64,000 nt of DNA. Origin: Salipiger sp. IMCC34102. GTDB lineage: Bacteria; Pseudomonadota; Alphaproteobacteria; Rhodobacterales; Rhodobacteraceae. The DNA lies in contig NZ_SELQ01000005.1 in assembly GCF_004145405.1 (NCBI RefSeq), positions 186,001 to 250,000 on the forward strand, in the 5' to 3' direction. The notes beneath the pieces were generated by a model. The model saw only the letters and a list, made by a program, of their open reading frames with translations, was not told the DNA's origin and did not search any database. Positions within the stretch are counted from its first letter, which is position 1. Each line of letters opens with the position of its first letter. Shown here piece after piece: positions 32,004-40,329 of this stretch. A program made the position numbers and the translations under genes.

Positions 32004-33002
32004 TCAGACCAGCCGTTCCACCACGTAATCGGCAAGATCGCGCAGCATGTCGCGCAAGGGCTGATCGGGCAGCGGATCGAGCGCTGACTTGGCGCGCGCC
32101 GCCCAGTCCAGCGCCGTCTTTCGCGTGCTGTCGAGCGATCCGTGACGCGCGAGGATCTCCTGCGCGAGCGGCAGGTCGCCGTCTTCCTGAACGCGCTTTT
32201 CCAACGTGCGGGTCCAGAACACCCGGTCATTGGTATCACCGGCGGCAATGGCGCGGATCACCGGCAATGTCAGCTTGCCTTCGCGGAAGTCGTCGCCGAC
32301 GCTCTTGCCGATGCCTGCCCCGCCTTCCCAGTCCAGCAGATCGTCCACGATCTGGAAGGCGATCCCCAGTGCGTCGCCGTAGTCATAAAGCGCCCGCGTC
32401 ACCTGCTCCGGCGCGCCTGCGATCACGCCCCCGACTTCCGTCGCGGCCGAGAAGAGCGCCGCGGTCTTGCCGCGGATCACCTTGAAGTAGGTCTCCTCGG
32501 TGGTGGCGATGTTGCGCGCGGCGGTCAGTTGCAGCACCTCGCCTTCGGCGATGGTGGCGGCGGCGTTGGACAGGATCCGGAGCACGTCGATGTTGTGGGT
32601 TTCCGTCATCAGCTGGAAGCTGCGCGCGAACAGGTAGTCGCCCACCAGAACGCTGCTGGAGTTGTCCCACAGGAGATTCGCCGTGGGGCGTCCGCGCCGC
32701 TTGTCGCTTTCATCGACCACGTCGTCGTGCAGCAGGGTGGCGGTGTGGATGAACTCCACGGTCGCGGCAAGGTGGACGTGATAGGGCCCATCGTAGCCAC
32801 ACAGCCGGGCGGCGGCCAGGGTCAGCATCGGGCGCACCCGCTTGCCACCTGCACCGACGAGATGGGCCGTGACCTCCGGGATGCGGGGGGCGTGTTCCGA
32901 AGCCATGCGCGCGGCGATCATGTCGTTGACGGCCTCGAGGTCACCCGAAAGCGCCTGCGCCAGCCGTTGGTGAGGCTTGGATGCCGGTGTATCGAGGCTC
33001 AT
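32004..33002 (-). CDS. Long-chain polyprenyl diphosphate synthase (IspB type)
   Basis: 332 residues. The first Asp-rich motif is DDVVDESDKRRG (about 93-104) and the second is DDLLD (near 219); GGKRVRP near 52 binds the allylic diphosphate. Small residues before the first motif are compatible with a long product, most likely the decaprenyl side chain of ubiquinone-10 expected in this group; chain length is inference. It converges on ispE and diverges from the DUF2007 gene by 49 bp. Confidence 0.92.
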   Translation of the reverse strand: MSLDTPASKPHQRLAQALSGDLEAVNDMIAARMASEHAPRIPEVTAHLVGAGGKRVRPMLTLAAARLCGYDGPYHVHLAATVEFIHTATLLHDDVVDESDKRRGRPTANLLWDNSSSVLVGDYLFARSFQLMTETHNIDVLRILSNAAATIAEGEVLQLTAARNIATTEETYFKVIRGKTAALFSAATEVGGVIAGAPEQVTRALYDYGDALGIAFQIVDDLLDWEGGAGIGKSVGDDFREGKLTLPVIRAIAAGDTNDRVFWTRTLEKRVQEDGDLPLAQEILARHGSLDSTRKTALDWAARAKSALDPLPDQPLRDMLRDLADYVVERLV

Positions 33003-33051
33003 GTCGGGGATCCCGTGTTGTGGCCCGTCAGGCCGTCGCTATGCTGTCCGG

Positions 33052-33264
33052 ATGAAAGAGCTCTTGCGCACCAACGACCCCACGGTCATCGCCCTCGCCA
33101 CCGCCCTTCTGGACGGAGAGGGCATAACCTGTTTCCGCTTCGACGTAAATATGAGCGTCCTCGACGGAAGCCTCGGCATCTTGCCGCAACGACTGATGGT
33201 GGCGGACCGGGACCTGTTTCTGGCGCAGGCCGTGATGCGCGACGCGGAGATCGAGACCTCGTGA
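33052..33264 (+). CDS. DUF2007 small protein
   Basis: 70 residues, beginning MKELLRTNDPTVIALATALLD. This matches the DUF2007 'putative signal transducing protein' family, a ferredoxin-like fold with structural similarity to ACT/PII-type domains. Function unknown. The stop overlaps the GTG of the methyltransferase gene (GTGA), so the two are made together. The short upstream region is shared with the divergent polyprenyl synthase gene. Confidence 0.85.
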   Translation: MKELLRTNDPTVIALATALLDGEGITCFRFDVNMSVLDGSLGILPQRLMVADRDLFLAQAVMRDAEIETS

Positions 33265-34037
33265 GTCGCACGACGCGCGCGGCGCAGGGCGCGGTCACGC
33301 AGGACGCTTTCCTTGGCGGGCGCCTGACCCTGTCCCAGCCGCGGCAGGGCTACCGGGCGGGCATCGACCCGGTGCTGCTGGCCGCCAGCGTGGAGGCCGA
33401 GGCGGGCCACTCCATCCTCGACCTGGGCTGCGGGGTGGGCACGGCGATGCTGTGCCTGCATACGCGGGTGCCGGGGCTGCGTCTGACCGGTGTCGACCTG
33501 GACCCGACCGTCTGCGACCTGGCGCGCGCCAATGCCCGTGCCGCGAGCGCCGAGGCGGAGATCGTCACCGCGGACCTGCGCGATCTGCCCATGCCGTTGC
33601 GGGCGCAGACCTTCGACCGGGTGGTGACCAATCCGCCCTTCTTCGACCGGGCCGACGGTGCCCGCGCCCGGGACGCGGGACGTGACCTCGGACGCGGTGG
33701 TCCGGTGCCACTGGAAGACTGGCTCGAGGCGGCGATCCGCCGGGTGCGGCCCAAGGGGCGGCTGACCTTGATCCAGCCGGCGGGCCGCCTCGACCGGGTG
33801 ATCGCGGCGCTTCATGGGCGGTTGGGATCGCTGCGGATCCTGCCGCTGTGCCCGCGGGCCGAGAGGCCACCGCATCTTGTGATCGTGGAGGCGCGGCACG
33901 GCGGGCGGTCACCGCTGCGACTGGCCTCGGCCCTACCGCTTCACGACGGCGCACACCACGGGGATGATCGGCCCGATTACAGCCGGCAGATCGAGCGAAT
34001 CCTGCGGAACGGCGAGAAATTGCCCATCGACCGTTAG
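33261..34037 (+). CDS. TrmN6-like SAM-dependent methyltransferase
   Basis: 258 residues starting at GTG 33261. The N-terminal GGRLTLSQPRQGYRAGIDPVLLAA is the hallmark of the tRNA1(Val) A37-N6 methyltransferase (YfiC) family. SAM motif I is ILDLGCGVGTA near 54-64 and the N6-methylase motif is NPPF near 117. It may methylate adenine-37 of tRNA-Val, though other N-methylations (rRNA or protein) are possible. Coupled to the DUF2007 gene upstream. Confidence 0.88.
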   Translation: MSRTTRAAQGAVTQDAFLGGRLTLSQPRQGYRAGIDPVLLAASVEAEAGHSILDLGCGVGTAMLCLHTRVPGLRLTGVDLDPTVCDLARANARAASAEAEIVTADLRDLPMPLRAQTFDRVVTNPPFFDRADGARARDAGRDLGRGGPVPLEDWLEAAIRRVRPKGRLTLIQPAGRLDRVIAALHGRLGSLRILPLCPRAERPPHLVIVEARHGGRSPLRLASALPLHDGAHHGDDRPDYSRQIERILRNGEKLPIDR

Positions 34038-34156
34038 AAAATTGGCAATAATTTCGCGCGAGCCTGCCGAGACGCAAGCCCGCGTAACATTCTGATGACA
34101 AATCGGGCGGGCTGTGCTGCACTATCGACCTCAACCACTGGATCAAGGAGCCTTCC

Positions 34157-34321
34157 ATGAGCGTGAATTCCCACATCGCAGAGTTGAAGAGAAAGCATCA
34201 AAGCCTGTCGGACAACGTGGAAGAGCTGCAGCGCAGCCCTGCCTCGGACGATCTGCAGATCGCGCGGCTCAAGAAGGAGAAGCTGGCGCTCAAGCAGGAA
34301 ATCACCCGCCTGTCGGTCTGA
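34157..34321 (+). CDS. DUF465 (YdcH-like) small coiled-coil protein
   Basis: 54 residues: it begins MSVNSHIAELKRKHQSL and ends LKKEKLALKQEITRLSV, an almost continuous charged helix typical of DUF465. AAGGAG lies six bases before the ATG. About 120 bp upstream hold a plausible promoter (ATGACA then CACTAT). The role is unknown. It converges on the EamA transporter gene with 12 bases between. Confidence 0.88.
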   Translation: MSVNSHIAELKRKHQSLSDNVEELQRSPASDDLQIARLKKEKLALKQEITRLSV

Positions 34322-34333
34322 CAAGGCCCGCGG

Positions 34334-35218
34334 TCAGAGGTTGCCGCGCTGATCCGTGGCGACCCTGGCGCTGGCCCGTGCGGCCAGCGCCGCCCCCAGG
34401 ACGATCAATGCCGCGGCCACGGCCAGCACCCAGGTGAGCGGCGCGAGCCCGGCCGATACGAGCGCCAGGGTGGACAGAAGCGGCGCGGCATAGGCAGCGG
34501 TTCCAAGAAGCTGGATGTCACCTCGCTTGACGCCCACGTCCCAGGCGAAGAACGCCAGCCCCACCGGCCCCAGCCCCAGCCCGAGGATCGCGCCCCAGTT
34601 CACCAAGCTTGGCAGGACCCAGGTTTCGGTCGCCCCGTGAACGAGTCCCGCCAATACGGACGTGGCCGCGCAAAAGACCGTCACGCTGACGGTCGGCACA
34701 TCCGCCAGGCGGCGCGACAGGACGGAATAGCTCGACCAGAACAGCGCGCACAACAGCGCCAGCCCGTAGCCCAGGAAGGCGCCGCTGCCCGGCGTGCCGC
34801 GCCCCGCCACGATGATCAGCGCGGCCCCCGCGAAGCCTGCCAGCGCCCCCAACACATGGCCGCGGCGCAAGGTTTCGCCCGGCAGAAGGCCGGAGAAGAG
34901 CACGATGAGCAGCGGCCAGAGGTAGGCGATCAACCCGGCCTCGGCCGGCGGGGCCAATCGCAGGCCGAAGAAGTAAAGCGCGTGGTAGCCGAACAGGCCG
35001 ACCGTCCCTGCCGCGTAGACACGCAACGGCACCCGGGCGAGTGCCCCCAAGGTTCCGGTAGCAACACCCCAGACGAGCCCCACGCAGGCACCGATCGCGA
35101 AGGTCAACGCGGTCAACTGGAACGGCGGCACGGGGGCGGCCGCGACGGTGAAGACCGCCAGCAGCGCCCAGAGCAGCACGGCCGTGAAACCGATCAAGGT
35201 GGCGGTGCGGCGGGTCAT
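34334..35218 (-). CDS. EamA/DMT-family transporter
   Basis: 294 residues with ten membrane helices in two EamA repeats (about 5-135 and 145-285). AEAGLIAYLWPLLIVLFSGLLPGE and the C-terminal ALIVLGAALAARA suggest the subgroup often named aromatic amino acid exporter (YddG-like). The substrate cannot be fixed. It lies 68 bp downstream of phaB, beyond a strong terminator, so it is likely transcribed independently. Confidence 0.86.
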   Translation of the reverse strand: MTRRTATLIGFTAVLLWALLAVFTVAAAPVPPFQLTALTFAIGACVGLVWGVATGTLGALARVPLRVYAAGTVGLFGYHALYFFGLRLAPPAEAGLIAYLWPLLIVLFSGLLPGETLRRGHVLGALAGFAGAALIIVAGRGTPGSGAFLGYGLALLCALFWSSYSVLSRRLADVPTVSVTVFCAATSVLAGLVHGATETWVLPSLVNWGAILGLGLGPVGLAFFAWDVGVKRGDIQLLGTAAYAAPLLSTLALVSAGLAPLTWVLAVAAALIVLGAALAARASARVATDQRGNL

Positions 35219-35231
35219 GGGATCTCGCGGA

Positions 35232-35257
35232 AAGGGCCGGGAAAGAACCCGGCCCTT
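35232..35257 (-). terminator. Terminator of the pha operon
   Basis: A perfect 10-bp stem (AAGGGCCGGG / CCCGGCCCTT) with a six-base loop lies 30 bases past the phaB stop. On the minus strand the stem is followed by a short T run (TTT then CC). Orientation suits termination of phaA-patatin-phaB. Confidence 0.7.
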
Positions 35258-35286
35258 GTGTCACGCGGCGTCACGGGGCGAAACCC

Positions 35287-36009
35287 TCACGCCATGTATT
35301 GCCCGCCGTTCGCGGTCAGCGTCGAGCCCGTGATGAACCCTGCGTCCTCGGAGGCGAGGAAGACGACGGCGCGCGCGATTTCTTCCGCCTCGCCCAACCG
35401 GCCGACGGGAATTGCGCCGACGATGCTGTCCATCACCTTCTCGGGAATGGTCGCCATCATGTCGGTGTTGATGTAGCCCGGCGCGACCACGTTCACCGTG
35501 ATGCCCGCCCGCGCGCCTTCCTGGGCCAGCGCCTTGGTGAAACCGATGTCGCCCGCCTTGGCGGCGGCATAGTTGGCCTGGGCGAACTGGCCCTTCTGGC
35601 CATTGATCGAGCTGATCATGATGATCCGGCCGAACTTGCGCTCGCGCATCCCGGGCCAGACCGGGTGGGTCATGTTGAAGACGCCCGAGAGGTTCGTGTC
35701 GATCACCTCGCGCCATTGCTCGGGCTTCATCTTGTGGAACGGTGCGTCGCGCGTGATGCCCGCGTTGTTCACGAGAACCTCGATCGGGCCCAGGTCTTCT
35801 TCGACCTTCGCGATCCCGGCGGCACAGGCCTCGTAATCGGACACGTCCCATTTGTAGGTGGCGATCCCGGTCTCGTCGGTGAAGGCCGCGGCCTTCTCGT
35901 CGTTGCCGGCATAGGTTGCGGCCACCGTGTAACCCTCTGCCTTCAGCGCAAGGCTGACGGCCTTTCCGATACCGCGGGTGCCCCCGGTCACCAGTGCGAC
36001 TTTGCCCAT
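35287..36009 (-). CDS. phaB: Acetoacetyl-CoA reductase
   Basis: A 240-residue NADPH-dependent short-chain dehydrogenase that makes (R)-3-hydroxybutyryl-CoA for polyhydroxybutyrate. The cofactor motif is TGGTRGIG near 8-15, the catalytic Ser is in ISSINGQKGQF, and Tyr/Lys in YAAAKAG; IGFTKALAQEGARAGITVN and GYINTDM are PhaB-like. Of two close ATGs (36015 and 36009), the second has GGAGG at a normal distance. It is the last gene of the phaA-patatin-phaB group. Confidence 0.94.
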   Translation of the reverse strand: MGKVALVTGGTRGIGKAVSLALKAEGYTVAATYAGNDEKAAAFTDETGIATYKWDVSDYEACAAGIAKVEEDLGPIEVLVNNAGITRDAPFHKMKPEQWREVIDTNLSGVFNMTHPVWPGMRERKFGRIIMISSINGQKGQFAQANYAAAKAGDIGFTKALAQEGARAGITVNVVAPGYINTDMMATIPEKVMDSIVGAIPVGRLGEAEEIARAVVFLASEDAGFITGSTLTANGGQYMA

Positions 36010-36037
36010 ACTCATCTCCTCCCAGAAATATTATGTC

Positions 36038-36871
36038 TCAATCATCAGTATACTGCGCAAGAAACCGTCGTCCATCTTTCACGCCGCAGGCCCATGTCTT
36101 TTGCAGCTTGTCCCCGTCGGTGAAGTCGATCTTGTCCGCCGGCGTCTCTTCGTTGGGATCGGTGTAAAGGCGCCCCTCCACCGGCTCCAGACCGCTGTAG
36201 GTGCGAGTCAGCAGGACCAGCGTGTCACCTTTGTCCGGATCGGGCATCGGCGCCTGATTGGCCATACCGCCGTCGATCACCTCGCGGCCGTTCCAGGTCG
36301 GGGGTTCGAACAGGGGCGGGATCGTCGCGGCCGCGCAGATCAGGTCGGCCAGCTTGCCGTCCTTCGCCGCCTGTCTTGCGTCAACGAGACTCGATTCCAC
36401 GCCGATCTTCTCCGACCAGTCGAAGTGCGGGCTCGCGATGGTGTGCAGTTCCGCTTCGTAGGCGATCGTGGCCGCCGTACCCGACAGCCGCGGAAAATCT
36501 CCAGACGGCGGATGCCCGATCAGCACCTGGAACGACGGACCGTTCACCACGTCCGAAACGGCGTCGGCGTCGAGGATCTCCTCGATCACGTTGCGATAGA
36601 TCTGCTGATGCGGCGACATGCCCTGCGCGTCGATGTCATCGGGCAGGTTGGTGTCGTTCTGCGCAAAGTGACGGCACATCGTCTCGAGCACCTTCTGCCC
36701 GCGGCGCGTGACGAACCCCGCCGCGGTCAGCGCCCCGCCGGAGACCCCGGAAATCCGCGCAGGCTCAAGCGGGAGCCTGTCGCGCACCTCTTCGAGGAAC
36801 CCGCCCTGCCAGAAGCAGCGCAGGCCCCCGCCGGAAAAGACCACCTGGTCGAACTGCGGATAGGGGCTCAT
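36038..36871 (-). CDS. Patatin-like phospholipase
   Basis: 277 residues. The oxyanion-hole motif is SGGGLRCFWQGG (13-24), the nucleophile elbow is G-V-S-G-G near 42-46 and the dyad Asp is in VIDGGMANQAPMPD near 203. No signal peptide, so it should act in the cytoplasm on lipids or acyl esters. It stands between phaA (36 bp) and phaB (28 bp) on the same strand. This suggests a link to polyhydroxybutyrate or membrane lipid turnover, but no PHB-depolymerase activity can be claimed from sequence. Confidence 0.9.
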   Translation of the reverse strand: MSPYPQFDQVVFSGGGLRCFWQGGFLEEVRDRLPLEPARISGVSGGALTAAGFVTRRGQKVLETMCRHFAQNDTNLPDDIDAQGMSPHQQIYRNVIEEILDADAVSDVVNGPSFQVLIGHPPSGDFPRLSGTAATIAYEAELHTIASPHFDWSEKIGVESSLVDARQAAKDGKLADLICAAATIPPLFEPPTWNGREVIDGGMANQAPMPDPDKGDTLVLLTRTYSGLEPVEGRLYTDPNEETPADKIDFTDGDKLQKTWACGVKDGRRFLAQYTDD

Positions 36872-36907
36872 GCCGTGACTACGCCGATGGGTGAGAAACC
36901 CGCGGCA

Positions 36908-38083
36908 TCAGGCACGTTCGACGCACATGGCGACACCCATGCCGCCGCCGATGCACAGGGTGGCGAGACCCTTCTTCGCGCCGCGACGCTTCATCTCGAA
37001 CAGCAGCGTGTTGAGGATCCGCGCGCCGGAGGCCCCGATCGGGTGACCGATGGCGATGGCGCCGCCGTTCACGTTCACGATGTCAGGATCCCAGCCCATT
37101 TCCTTGTTCACCGCGCAGGCCTGGGCGGCGAAAGCCTCGTTCGCCTCGACGAGGTCCAGATCGCCGGGCGCCCAGCCCGCCTTGTCGAGCGCCTTGCGGC
37201 TGGCGTGGATCGGGCCGACGCCCATGATCGTCGGATCGAGCCCCGCGGTCGCATAGGAGACGATCCGCGCGAGCGGTTCGATCCCGCGTTTCTCCGCCTC
37301 CTCGGCGGTCATCAGGATCACGCCCGCAGCCCCGTCGTTCAGACCCGAGGCATTGCCCGCCGTCACGCTGCCGTCCTTGGTGAAGGCCGGACGCAGCTTC
37401 TGCATGCCTTCGACGGAGGCGCCGTGACGGATGTATTCATCCTGGTCCACGACCGTCTCGCCCTTGCGGGTCTTGACGGTGAAGGGCAGGATCTCGTCCT
37501 CGAACCTGCCGTCCTTCTGGGCGGCCTCGGCCTTGTTCTGCGACTTGGCGGCGAATTCGTCCTGGGCGTCGCGGCTGATCTGGTATTTCTCGGCGACGTT
37601 CTCGGCGGTCTGGCCCATGTGGTAGCCGTTGAAAGCGTCCCACAGGCCGTCGCGGATCATCGTGTCGATGTATTTCACGTCGCCCATCTTGTGACCCGCC
37701 CGCAGGTGCGCGGCATGGGGGGAGAGGGACATGTTCTCCTGCCCGCCGGCCGCGATGATGGTCGCATCGCCCAACTGTATGTGCTGGGCGCCGAGCATCA
37801 CCGCCCGAAGGCCCGAACCGCAGACCTGGTTGATGCCCCAGGCAGAAGATTCGATCGGAAGGCCCGCGTTGACATGCGCCTGGCGCGCGGGGTTCTGGCC
37901 TTGCGCTGCCGTCAGGACCTGGCCCAGGATCGTTTCGGAAACTTCGGACTTGTCGATGCCGGCCCGTGCGACGATGCCCTCCAGCATGGCCGCGCCGAGA
38001 TCGTGCGCGGGCGTGGCCGCGAAGGCCCCCATGAAGCTGCCCACCGCGGTCCGGCCCGCGGATGCGATCACCACATTCGTCAT
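36908..38083 (-). CDS. phaA: Acetyl-CoA acetyltransferase (beta-ketothiolase)
   Basis: 391 residues. It condenses two acetyl-CoA to acetoacetyl-CoA, first step of polyhydroxybutyrate synthesis. The acylated Cys is in [11 protein letters not shown] near 88, the catalytic His in [16 protein letters not shown] near 347 and the second Cys in [15 protein letters not shown] near 378. The length is that of biosynthetic thiolases. It heads the operon; phaC is not in the window. Confidence 0.96.
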   Translation of the reverse strand: MTNVVIASAGRTAVGSFMGAFAATPAHDLGAAMLEGIVARAGIDKSEVSETILGQVLTAAQGQNPARQAHVNAGLPIESSAWGINQVCGSGLRAVMLGAQHIQLGDATIIAAGGQENMSLSPHAAHLRAGHKMGDVKYIDTMIRDGLWDAFNGYHMGQTAENVAEKYQISRDAQDEFAAKSQNKAEAAQKDGRFEDEILPFTVKTRKGETVVDQDEYIRHGASVEGMQKLRPAFTKDGSVTAGNASGLNDGAAGVILMTAEEAEKRGIEPLARIVSYATAGLDPTIMGVGPIHASRKALDKAGWAPGDLDLVEANEAFAAQACAVNKEMGWDPDIVNVNGGAIAIGHPIGASGARILNTLLFEMKRRGAKKGLATLCIGGGMGVAMCVERA

Positions 38084-38196
38084 CAGTTACCTCTTGTCAC
38101 TTGGCGACCCGCCACCTGCGGGGCCTTTCCTCGTCGCTCAGGCTAGAGCGCGCGCGTGGTCTGCGCAAACCGGAAATTCGCCAATCCCGCGCCGGG

Positions 38197-38997
38197 TCAC
38201 TGCAGCTTGAACTGCGGCCGGCCGGTCAGGTAACCTTGAAGGCAGTCGATCTCGTAGGTGCGCAGGAAGGCCGCGTCTTCCTTGTGTTCGACACCGTCGG
38301 CAACGACGAACATCTCGAACTGGCGCGCGACCGACACGAGCGCCGCCACGATCGCCTGGTGGTCTGGCGCGCGCGTGATGCGCCGCGTGAAGTAGCGGTC
38401 GATCTTCACGAGATCGAAGTAGAAATTCGACAGGTGCTTGAACGACAGCGCACCGCCGCCGTAGCCGTCGAGCGCGAAACAGACCCCCAGGGGCTGCACG
38501 TCGGCCATGAACCGCGTCACGATTTCCGGCAGGAGCATGGCGGAGCCTTCGGAAATCTCCAGGATCAGCCGATCGCCCAGGTGGCCCGCCTGGCTGAGCG
38601 CGTCGTGCAGGGTCGTGCGCCAGCGCCAGTCGCCGAAGGACCGGGCCGAGACGTTGACCGACAGTCGCAGGTCGGGCCGCTCGCGCAGCATCTGCAACGT
38701 CAGCTCCAGCGCGAGGCAATCGATCCGGCGGCCGACGTCGGTGTCGATCACTTCGTCGATGAACTGGCCGGCGTTGATGATCCGCCCCTGATCGTCATTC
38801 AACCGCAGCAGGCCCTCGTGGAAACTGACCTGCCGGGTGTCGCGCATCAGAACGACCGGCTGGAACGCCAGCCGCGCGCGTTTCTCCGCCAGGGCGCGGG
38901 CGACCATGCTGCCGGTGTCCGCATCCTGGCTCGCGAAGGCGGCCTCGAGCGGGGAGCGAAAGGTCGTGGGTGCGTCCGGCGCCGGGTGGGTCTGCAT
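38197..38997 (-). CDS. EAL-domain protein with degraded active site
   Basis: 266 residues, almost entirely one EAL domain (about 40-262) with no sensory domain. The EALLR equivalent is HEGLLR (Glu kept). The catalytic-loop DDFGTG is replaced by D-G-Y-G-G-G, losing the second metal-binding Asp, and the later EGVE is D-G-V-E. VKIDRYF keeps its Lys. This suggests a non-hydrolytic protein that binds c-di-GMP or a partner, though weak activity is not excluded. Monocistronic between phaA and the tag promoter. Confidence 0.85.
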   Translation of the reverse strand: MQTHPAPDAPTTFRSPLEAAFASQDADTGSMVARALAEKRARLAFQPVVLMRDTRQVSFHEGLLRLNDDQGRIINAGQFIDEVIDTDVGRRIDCLALELTLQMLRERPDLRLSVNVSARSFGDWRWRTTLHDALSQAGHLGDRLILEISEGSAMLLPEIVTRFMADVQPLGVCFALDGYGGGALSFKHLSNFYFDLVKIDRYFTRRITRAPDHQAIVAALVSVARQFEMFVVADGVEHKEDAAFLRTYEIDCLQGYLTGRPQFKLQ

Positions 38998-39083
38998 CGC
39001 GGGTATCCTGTCAGTCGATGCTGTCGTTCTGCCCGGGGTCGGTCTAAGATCGCGTTAAAGCGATTTCGTGGAAGGCCCCCGAC

Positions 39084-39653
39084 ATGACCGTGATCCGTTG
39101 CGCCTGGGCCGGGGACGACCCGCTCTACTGCGCCTACCACGACACCGAATGGGGGGTGCCGGAACGCGACAGCCGCGCCCTGTTCGAGAAGCTGGTGCTG
39201 GACGGCTTCCAGGCGGGCCTGTCGTGGATCACCATCCTGCGCAAACGCGAGGCTTTCCGCGCGGCCTTCGCCGGTTTCGACCCGCATGTCATCGCCGAAT
39301 GGGGTGAGGCGGAGGTCCAGACGCTGCTGAAGGATCCCGGCATCGTGCGCCACCGCGGCAAGATCGAAACGACGATCCGCAACGCCCGCGCCTGGCAGGA
39401 GATCGAGGCGAAAGGAGGCTTCGACCGGTTCCTCTGGGACTACGTGGATGGCGTGCCCCTGCAGCCCTACCGGGCCACGATGGCCGATGTTCCGGCCAAG
39501 ACGACGCTGTCGGAGCAGGTCTCGAAGGATCTCAAGCGCGCGGGGTTCGGGTTCTGCGGTCCGACCATCGTCTACGCGTTCATGCAGGCCTGCGGGTTCG
39601 TCAACGACCATATCGTCGCGTGCCATTGCCACGCGGGCCTTACCAACGATTGA
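39084..39653 (+). CDS. tag: DNA-3-methyladenine glycosylase I
   Basis: 189 residues. It excises 3-methyladenine from alkylated DNA. RCAWAGDDPLYCAYHDTEWG at the start holds the zinc Cys and His, FQAGLSWITILRKREAFR is the helix-hairpin-helix core, and the C-terminal CHCHAG supplies further zinc ligands. Length equals E. coli Tag (187). Its 3' end overlaps the 3' end of moaE by 14 bases on the opposite strand. Confidence 0.95.
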   Translation: MTVIRCAWAGDDPLYCAYHDTEWGVPERDSRALFEKLVLDGFQAGLSWITILRKREAFRAAFAGFDPHVIAEWGEAEVQTLLKDPGIVRHRGKIETTIRNARAWQEIEAKGGFDRFLWDYVDGVPLQPYRATMADVPAKTTLSEQVSKDLKRAGFGFCGPTIVYAFMQACGFVNDHIVACHCHAGLTND

Positions 39654-40086
39654 GCGCCTCTTCGTCGGCGTCCTTGGCCGCGACCCAATCGGCACCGTCC
39701 CGGGTCACTTCCTTCTTCCAGAAGGGGGCACGGGACTTCAGGTAATCCATCAGGAAATCGGCCGCGGCGAAAGCCTCCGCCCGGTGGGCCGAGGCGGTGG
39801 CGACCATCATGATCTGCGCGCCCGGGCCCAGATCCCCGAAACGGTGGATCACCAGCGCGTCCGCCAGATCCCAGCGCGCATGCGCCTGCGCCACGAGGTC
39901 CGAGATCGCGCGTTCGGTCATGCCGGGGTAATGCTCGATCGTCATGTGCTGCAACCGCCCGTCCAGATCCCGCACGAGGCCGGTGAAACTGACCACGGCT
40001 CCCGCGCCGGAGGCGTCGCGCGTGAAACGGTCGAGCTCCGCGCCCGCGTCGAAGGGTTCGGACTGGATGCGGACGGTCACGCTCAA
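39640..40086 (-). CDS. moaE: Molybdopterin synthase catalytic subunit
   Basis: 148 residues. With MoaD it adds two sulfurs to precursor Z (cPMP) to form molybdopterin. Conserved are the HYPGMTE block near 54, IHRFGDLGPGAQIM near 82 and the C-terminal Lys pair in APFWKKE near 122-128. Its start overlaps the moaD stop (ATGA or similar, 4 bases). Last gene of uvrC-pgsA-moaD-moaE. Confidence 0.94.
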   Translation of the reverse strand: MSVTVRIQSEPFDAGAELDRFTRDASGAGAVVSFTGLVRDLDGRLQHMTIEHYPGMTERAISDLVAQAHARWDLADALVIHRFGDLGPGAQIMMVATASAHRAEAFAAADFLMDYLKSRAPFWKKEVTRDGADWVAAKDADEEALNRW

Positions 40087-40328
40087 CCGCCCGTCATCGG
40101 CGGGAAGAAGGCGACCTCCTGCGCGCCGGCGAGCGGGGCGTCGAAATCGGTCAACTCCTGGTCGACGGCCACGCGCAACGCGGACAGATCCTCGAAGGCC
40201 GCGGCGTAGCGATCCTCGCGGGCGCGCAGTTCCTCCACCAGATCCATGACGGTCGCGGCCTGCGTGGTCAGCGTGTCGCGCGGGGCACCGATCCGTTCGC
40301 GGACCCAGGCGAAGTAGAGAACGTCCAT
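40083..40328 (-). CDS. moaD: Molybdopterin synthase sulfur-carrier subunit
   Basis: 81 residues with a ubiquitin-like beta-grasp fold. It ends in Gly-Gly, which is thiocarboxylated to carry sulfur. Two ATGs are possible: 40337 overlaps pgsA, but GAAGGA sits eight bases before the one at 40328, which also gives the usual MDVLYFAWVRERIG start. The pgsA stop lies just before it. Confidence 0.93.
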   Translation of the reverse strand: MDVLYFAWVRERIGAPRDTLTTQAATVMDLVEELRAREDRYAAAFEDLSALRVAVDQELTDFDAPLAGAQEVAFFPPMTGG

Positions 40329-40329
40329 C

